Made by a program: the position numbers and the translations under genes. Below are positions 62,401-64,000 of a DNA stretch of 64,000 nt, piece after piece. Positions within the stretch are counted from its first letter, which is position 1; every line of letters begins with the position of its first letter. This stretch comes from Nodosilinea sp. P-1105 (GTDB lineage Bacteria; Cyanobacteriota; Cyanobacteriia; Phormidesmidales; Phormidesmidaceae). Under the pieces are notes generated by a model, which was given only the letters and a program-made list of their open reading frames with translations, had not been told where the DNA came from and searched no databases. Where the stretch lies: positions 1 to 64,000 of the forward strand of contig NZ_SMDQ01000025.1 in assembly GCF_012911975.1 (NCBI RefSeq), given 5' to 3'.

Positions 62401-64000
62401 CTTTCGCCTCAGTGATGAGCAACTGGGGGCAGAAGCGGTGCTGGCTTACGAGGAAGCCCTGGACGGCATCCGCGAGAGTGACTTCATGGGCATCCCCATT
62501 AGCCCGATTGACTACATTGAGCAGCAGTTGGAGCGGGCAGGCTACCGGGTTACCGAAGTCACCGGGCGGAAATCGGGGATTGAGTATGGGGCCGATGGCG
62601 CTATGGCCTATAAGGTGCGGCTGGGGGAAGAGACCACGGCCAAGGGCAAGATCGATGCCGTGGCCCGGTTCAATGCCGGAGATGCCGATGTCATTCTGCT
62701 CAACTGTTCGGGCTCCACCGGGATTTCCTTACACGCTTCCGAGAAATTTGCCGACCAGCGGCCCCGGCACATGATTGTGGCCCAGGCAGAACGAGACATC
62801 AATGTGTTCATGCAGATGTTGGGTCGGGTGCATCGTACCGGGCAGGTGGCCTTGCCCAACTACACCCTGCTGATGGGGGATCTGCCAGCGGAAAAACGAC
62901 CGGGGGCGATCCTCTGTCGCAAGATGGCCAGCCTGAATGCCAACACCACGGCGGCGCGGGAGACCGATATCTCGCTCAACACCGTGGTGGATTTTATGAA
63001 TCCCTACGGCGAGCAGGTGGTAACGGAGTTGCTGACAGACGATCCAGAGCTAAATGCCAAGCTGGACTTTCCGGCGGCGCAGGCCGAGAACGATGCCTCC
63101 GATATTGCCCTGATTAAAAAGGTGACGGGGCGAATTCCCTTGCTACCCATTGCCGAACAAGAAGCAGTCTACAGCTTGATTGAGTCGGAGTACCGCGATC
63201 TGGTGGATCAGGCACGGGCGATGGGGGAGAACATCCTGGAGGCGGATCAGCTGGATTTGGAGGCTCGGCCCCTGGCCAGGATGGAGGTGATGGCCGATGA
63301 CAGTGAGACGGCGAGCGAGTTTACGGGGCCGGTGTACCTGGAGCTGGTGGAGGCCAAGAGTGAGAGCAAACCGCTGACCCAGCTTCAGGCAATCAATGTG
63401 GTGCGGGAGTCGGTGGGGTTGGTGGAAGTATCAGCGGTGGAGGCCCACAACCCGGATGATTTGGCTGTACGGGCCAGGCAACAGGTGGCAGCGACCATTA
63501 CCGAGTTGGAAGCGGCGACGAATCATTACCGGCAGGTGGCAGTGGCCCAAAAGCAAGACAGCAAGGCGATTGAGAAGCTGAACGACCGCATTGAGCAGCA
63601 GCTCACACATGTCTCCAGCACGCTCGAAACCTTTGTACCGGGGACACCGCTGCGGTTGGTGACGCCTGCCAGCAAGACCATTCTCTACGGTGTGGTGGCC
63701 GGGGCAGACGCCAAGAAACGATCCGGGAGTCCGGCAGCACCGAACCGCTGGAAACTCAGAATTCTGGTGGCAGACTCGGCACGGCAAATCACGGTGCCGT
63801 TATCGAAGTTCAATACGGGGCGGTCTGGGGCGATCGATGCCACGGTGCAAACGGAGGACTGGTTTGGCAATAGTGTCTATTCCCTGTTTGACATGCAGCA
63901 GGAGGCGGGGCGAGTCAACCGGCAGATCTTTACCGGCAACCTGATCAAGGCGTTTGAGAAGTACTCCAATGGCAAGTTGGTGAACTACACCGACTATCGG
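59465..64000 (+). CDS. N6-adenine methylase and strawberry-notch-type helicase in one frame (partial, runs off the window)
   Basis: I start at ATG 59465 behind a GGAG. The ORF track omits this frame because it has no stop in the window; my translation through 60380-60960 finds none. The first 320 residues are an N6-adenine methylase: 'VYEPTAGNGALLIG' (about residue 122) and 'VVICNPPFGVVKDE' (about 180). From about 495 the second part is a superfamily-2 helicase of strawberry-notch type: 'FITGDQTGIGKGRICASIM', 'AILILDEAHQAGGSKGG', and 'FMQMLGRVHRTGQVALPNY'. Between them, some 175 codons are low complexity and overlap a coding-like ORF in another frame. It may instead be two genes, with the helicase starting at ATG 60947. 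Such fusions are known from plasmid and phage anti-restriction proteins. Confidence 0.72.
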   Translation, partial: MGHPQLAEAYASYFSSGEGFGSIVEARRFATSVLGEPVQPGTPLAKVVDESIEAAVVRAGQQVVAGSQTTHEAYDRLVTLLQRQPNLSVRSSTSVLQQAYSTPIPIAYLASVLGGIDADKTVYEPTAGNGALLIGANPEKVIANELNPDRFAELQTRGFGQLTQADALTYKPETPVDVVICNPPFGVVKDEQRHTRRFPIADTWTTQVDQVIALRALTVMKEEGRGVLILGGKQGREEELRSERYNSRESRAFYYLLYGHYRVTQHISIWGDLYRKQGAGFPIDVIVIEGRGESDRPLPAAEVPIIYPSFAELKELIPHEPIYHARIPLDVSVHDQPVPQLSQPLDAGEPGATVYRQGAASASAAERSDLPTADADPAGQRDSVLRLGNLPDRDATTAGQHSQSTGLGPGDSTVGPRRGAGLRPGAVAAAVGGDPGSEQLAVSGTAAPLRGELSGNPRHPQLSGLSGLDQPARRNDARGLAGRTDAIALHPELTMTTPVSTGEAYDVQPRQVDYVPKSKGFSTQTLIPFNMASAAQQALERFEQQHGDIDEYLATRLGYGSVSELHGYFSAEQVDASALAISNIERGAGFITGDQTGIGKGRICASIMRYAQQQGKIALFITKDKPLYADMMRDVGDIGMRRFTPFITDSGTEIPLANGAALKTAGAAKQQAEMQAMIQRGNLGRYSAVFTTYSQLQTVGKKEPLRRNFLRKMAPNAILILDEAHQAGGSKGGWKEAGPPDRADFVRELIDLSSGVFYSSATYAKRADVMDLYARRTDLRLGVSSMTALENILTRGGVPLQQIVASKFVASGQMLRRERSYEGISFQAKTVPVDREVADDFSAAMRAIKDFDRAKQKAVKAISKAVKAEAKALGEDGAIGDVGAKSTNFTSLMHNCIEQGLLAQKADATVQEAILALQRGEKPVITVANTMGSFIQAYAESQDLSPGDAMDLSFGDLLERYLERSRDVVVKDYRGQATRFRLSDEQLGAEAVLAYEEALDGIRESDFMGIPISPIDYIEQQLERAGYRVTEVTGRKSGIEYGADGAMAYKVRLGEETTAKGKIDAVARFNAGDADVILLNCSGSTGISLHASEKFADQRPRHMIVAQAERDINVFMQMLGRVHRTGQVALPNYTLLMGDLPAEKRPGAILCRKMASLNANTTAARETDISLNTVVDFMNPYGEQVVTELLTDDPELNAKLDFPAAQAENDASDIALIKKVTGRIPLLPIAEQEAVYSLIESEYRDLVDQARAMGENILEADQLDLEARPLARMEVMADDSETASEFTGPVYLELVEAKSESKPLTQLQAINVVRESVGLVEVSAVEAHNPDDLAVRARQQVAATITELEAATNHYRQVAVAQKQDSKAIEKLNDRIEQQLTHVSSTLETFVPGTPLRLVTPASKTILYGVVAGADAKKRSGSPAAPNRWKLRILVADSARQITVPLSKFNTGRSGAIDATVQTEDWFGNSVYSLFDMQQEAGRVNRQIFTGNLIKAFEKYSNGKLVNYTDYR
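60420..60926 (+). CDS. Candidate overprinted protein (168 aa) inside the methylase-helicase frame
   Basis: This frame starts at ATG 60420 with AAGGAG about 10 bp upstream. Its composition is protein-like ('YLQLMQTRLDSVIQSSVSATSQIETQQQLASTLSQLDS', 'FALGQWRQQWAETLVLSNWRFQERLRHYG', 'LDWISLHDETTLEAWLAELTL'). Third codon positions are GC-rich, as in neighbouring genes, while the open frame running through it (giving the methylase-helicase linker) is low complexity. So this frame seems to be the selected one here. No family is recognised. Either the long frame is open by chance, or the sequence is dual-coding. Confidence 0.55.
   Translation: MNLSTMPVSPWTYPFMTSQYPSFPNLWTLESLGLLFIVKVPPALAQLNEATYLQLMQTRLDSVIQSSVSATSQIETQQQLASTLSQLDSAQEIPLLDPDEEPDFALGQWRQQWAETLVLSNWRFQERLRHYGASFPVTPVTPNYPDYLDWISLHDETTLEAWLAELTL

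Overview
The window looks like a filamentous, Leptolyngbya-type cyanobacterium. The octamer GCGATCGC (HIP1) is frequent in the first 14 kb, tRNAs lack an encoded CCA, there is a thylakoid photosystem-I accumulation protein, and long-repeat tracts of the CCTTCTGCCTT type occur between genes. Taxonomy is inferred from these traits only.

Region 1 (about 1-14.1 kb) is chromosomal backbone. It holds gene remnants and a small protein, a very large membrane protein (minus strand), a phosphonate/phosphite ABC transporter operon phnD-phnC-phnE1-phnE2 with a terminator-like hairpin between phnD and phnC, an SGNH hydrolase, ychF, a lipoprotein, a thioredoxin-like thylakoid protein and an inositol-monophosphatase family enzyme.

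Region 2 (14.15-18.4 kb) is the left end of an integrative element. tRNA-Arg(CCU) is followed directly by a tyrosine integrase, a convergent small DNA-binding protein (candidate excisionase), two overlapping accessory genes, an XRE regulator and a small protein homologous to one in region 1.

Region 3 (18.7-42.7 kb) is a defence island. A complete BREX type 1 locus (brxA, brxB, brxC, pglX, pglZ, brxL) is interrupted between pglX and pglZ by a Septu-like ptuA-ptuB pair, a PD-(D/E)XK-like protein and a DUF4058 protein, several joined by ATGA stop/start overlaps. pglX carries an 8-bp tandem repeat just upstream of its methyltransferase core, so copy-number change would switch the reading frame, and its centre is an AT-rich mosaic block. 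Downstream of brxL is an unusual pair: a 1277-aa fusion of actin/Hsp70-like ATPase motifs, topoisomerase-I C-terminal-type repeats and a McrB-like AAA+ domain, followed by a 611-aa McrC/DUF2357-like partner, then a small membrane coiled-coil protein. This pair is my best candidate for an undescribed system.

Region 4 (43-64 kb, running off the end) is a conjugation module: a ribbon-helix-helix regulator, a leader with several inverted repeats, then a tightly overlapping operon of type IV secretion genes (VirB2-, B3-, B4-, B5-, B6-, B8-, B10-, B9-like, an exported 616-aa protein, VirD4 coupling protein) and a giant open frame joining an N6-adenine methylase to a strawberry-notch-type helicase, with a coding-like ORF nested in another frame. 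I saw no GCGATCGC from about 42 kb to the end, in contrast to roughly one per kb in region 1. The simplest reading is an integrative conjugative element at tRNA-Arg whose cargo is a multi-system defence island. No relaxase, VirB11 or right attachment site was found inside the window.
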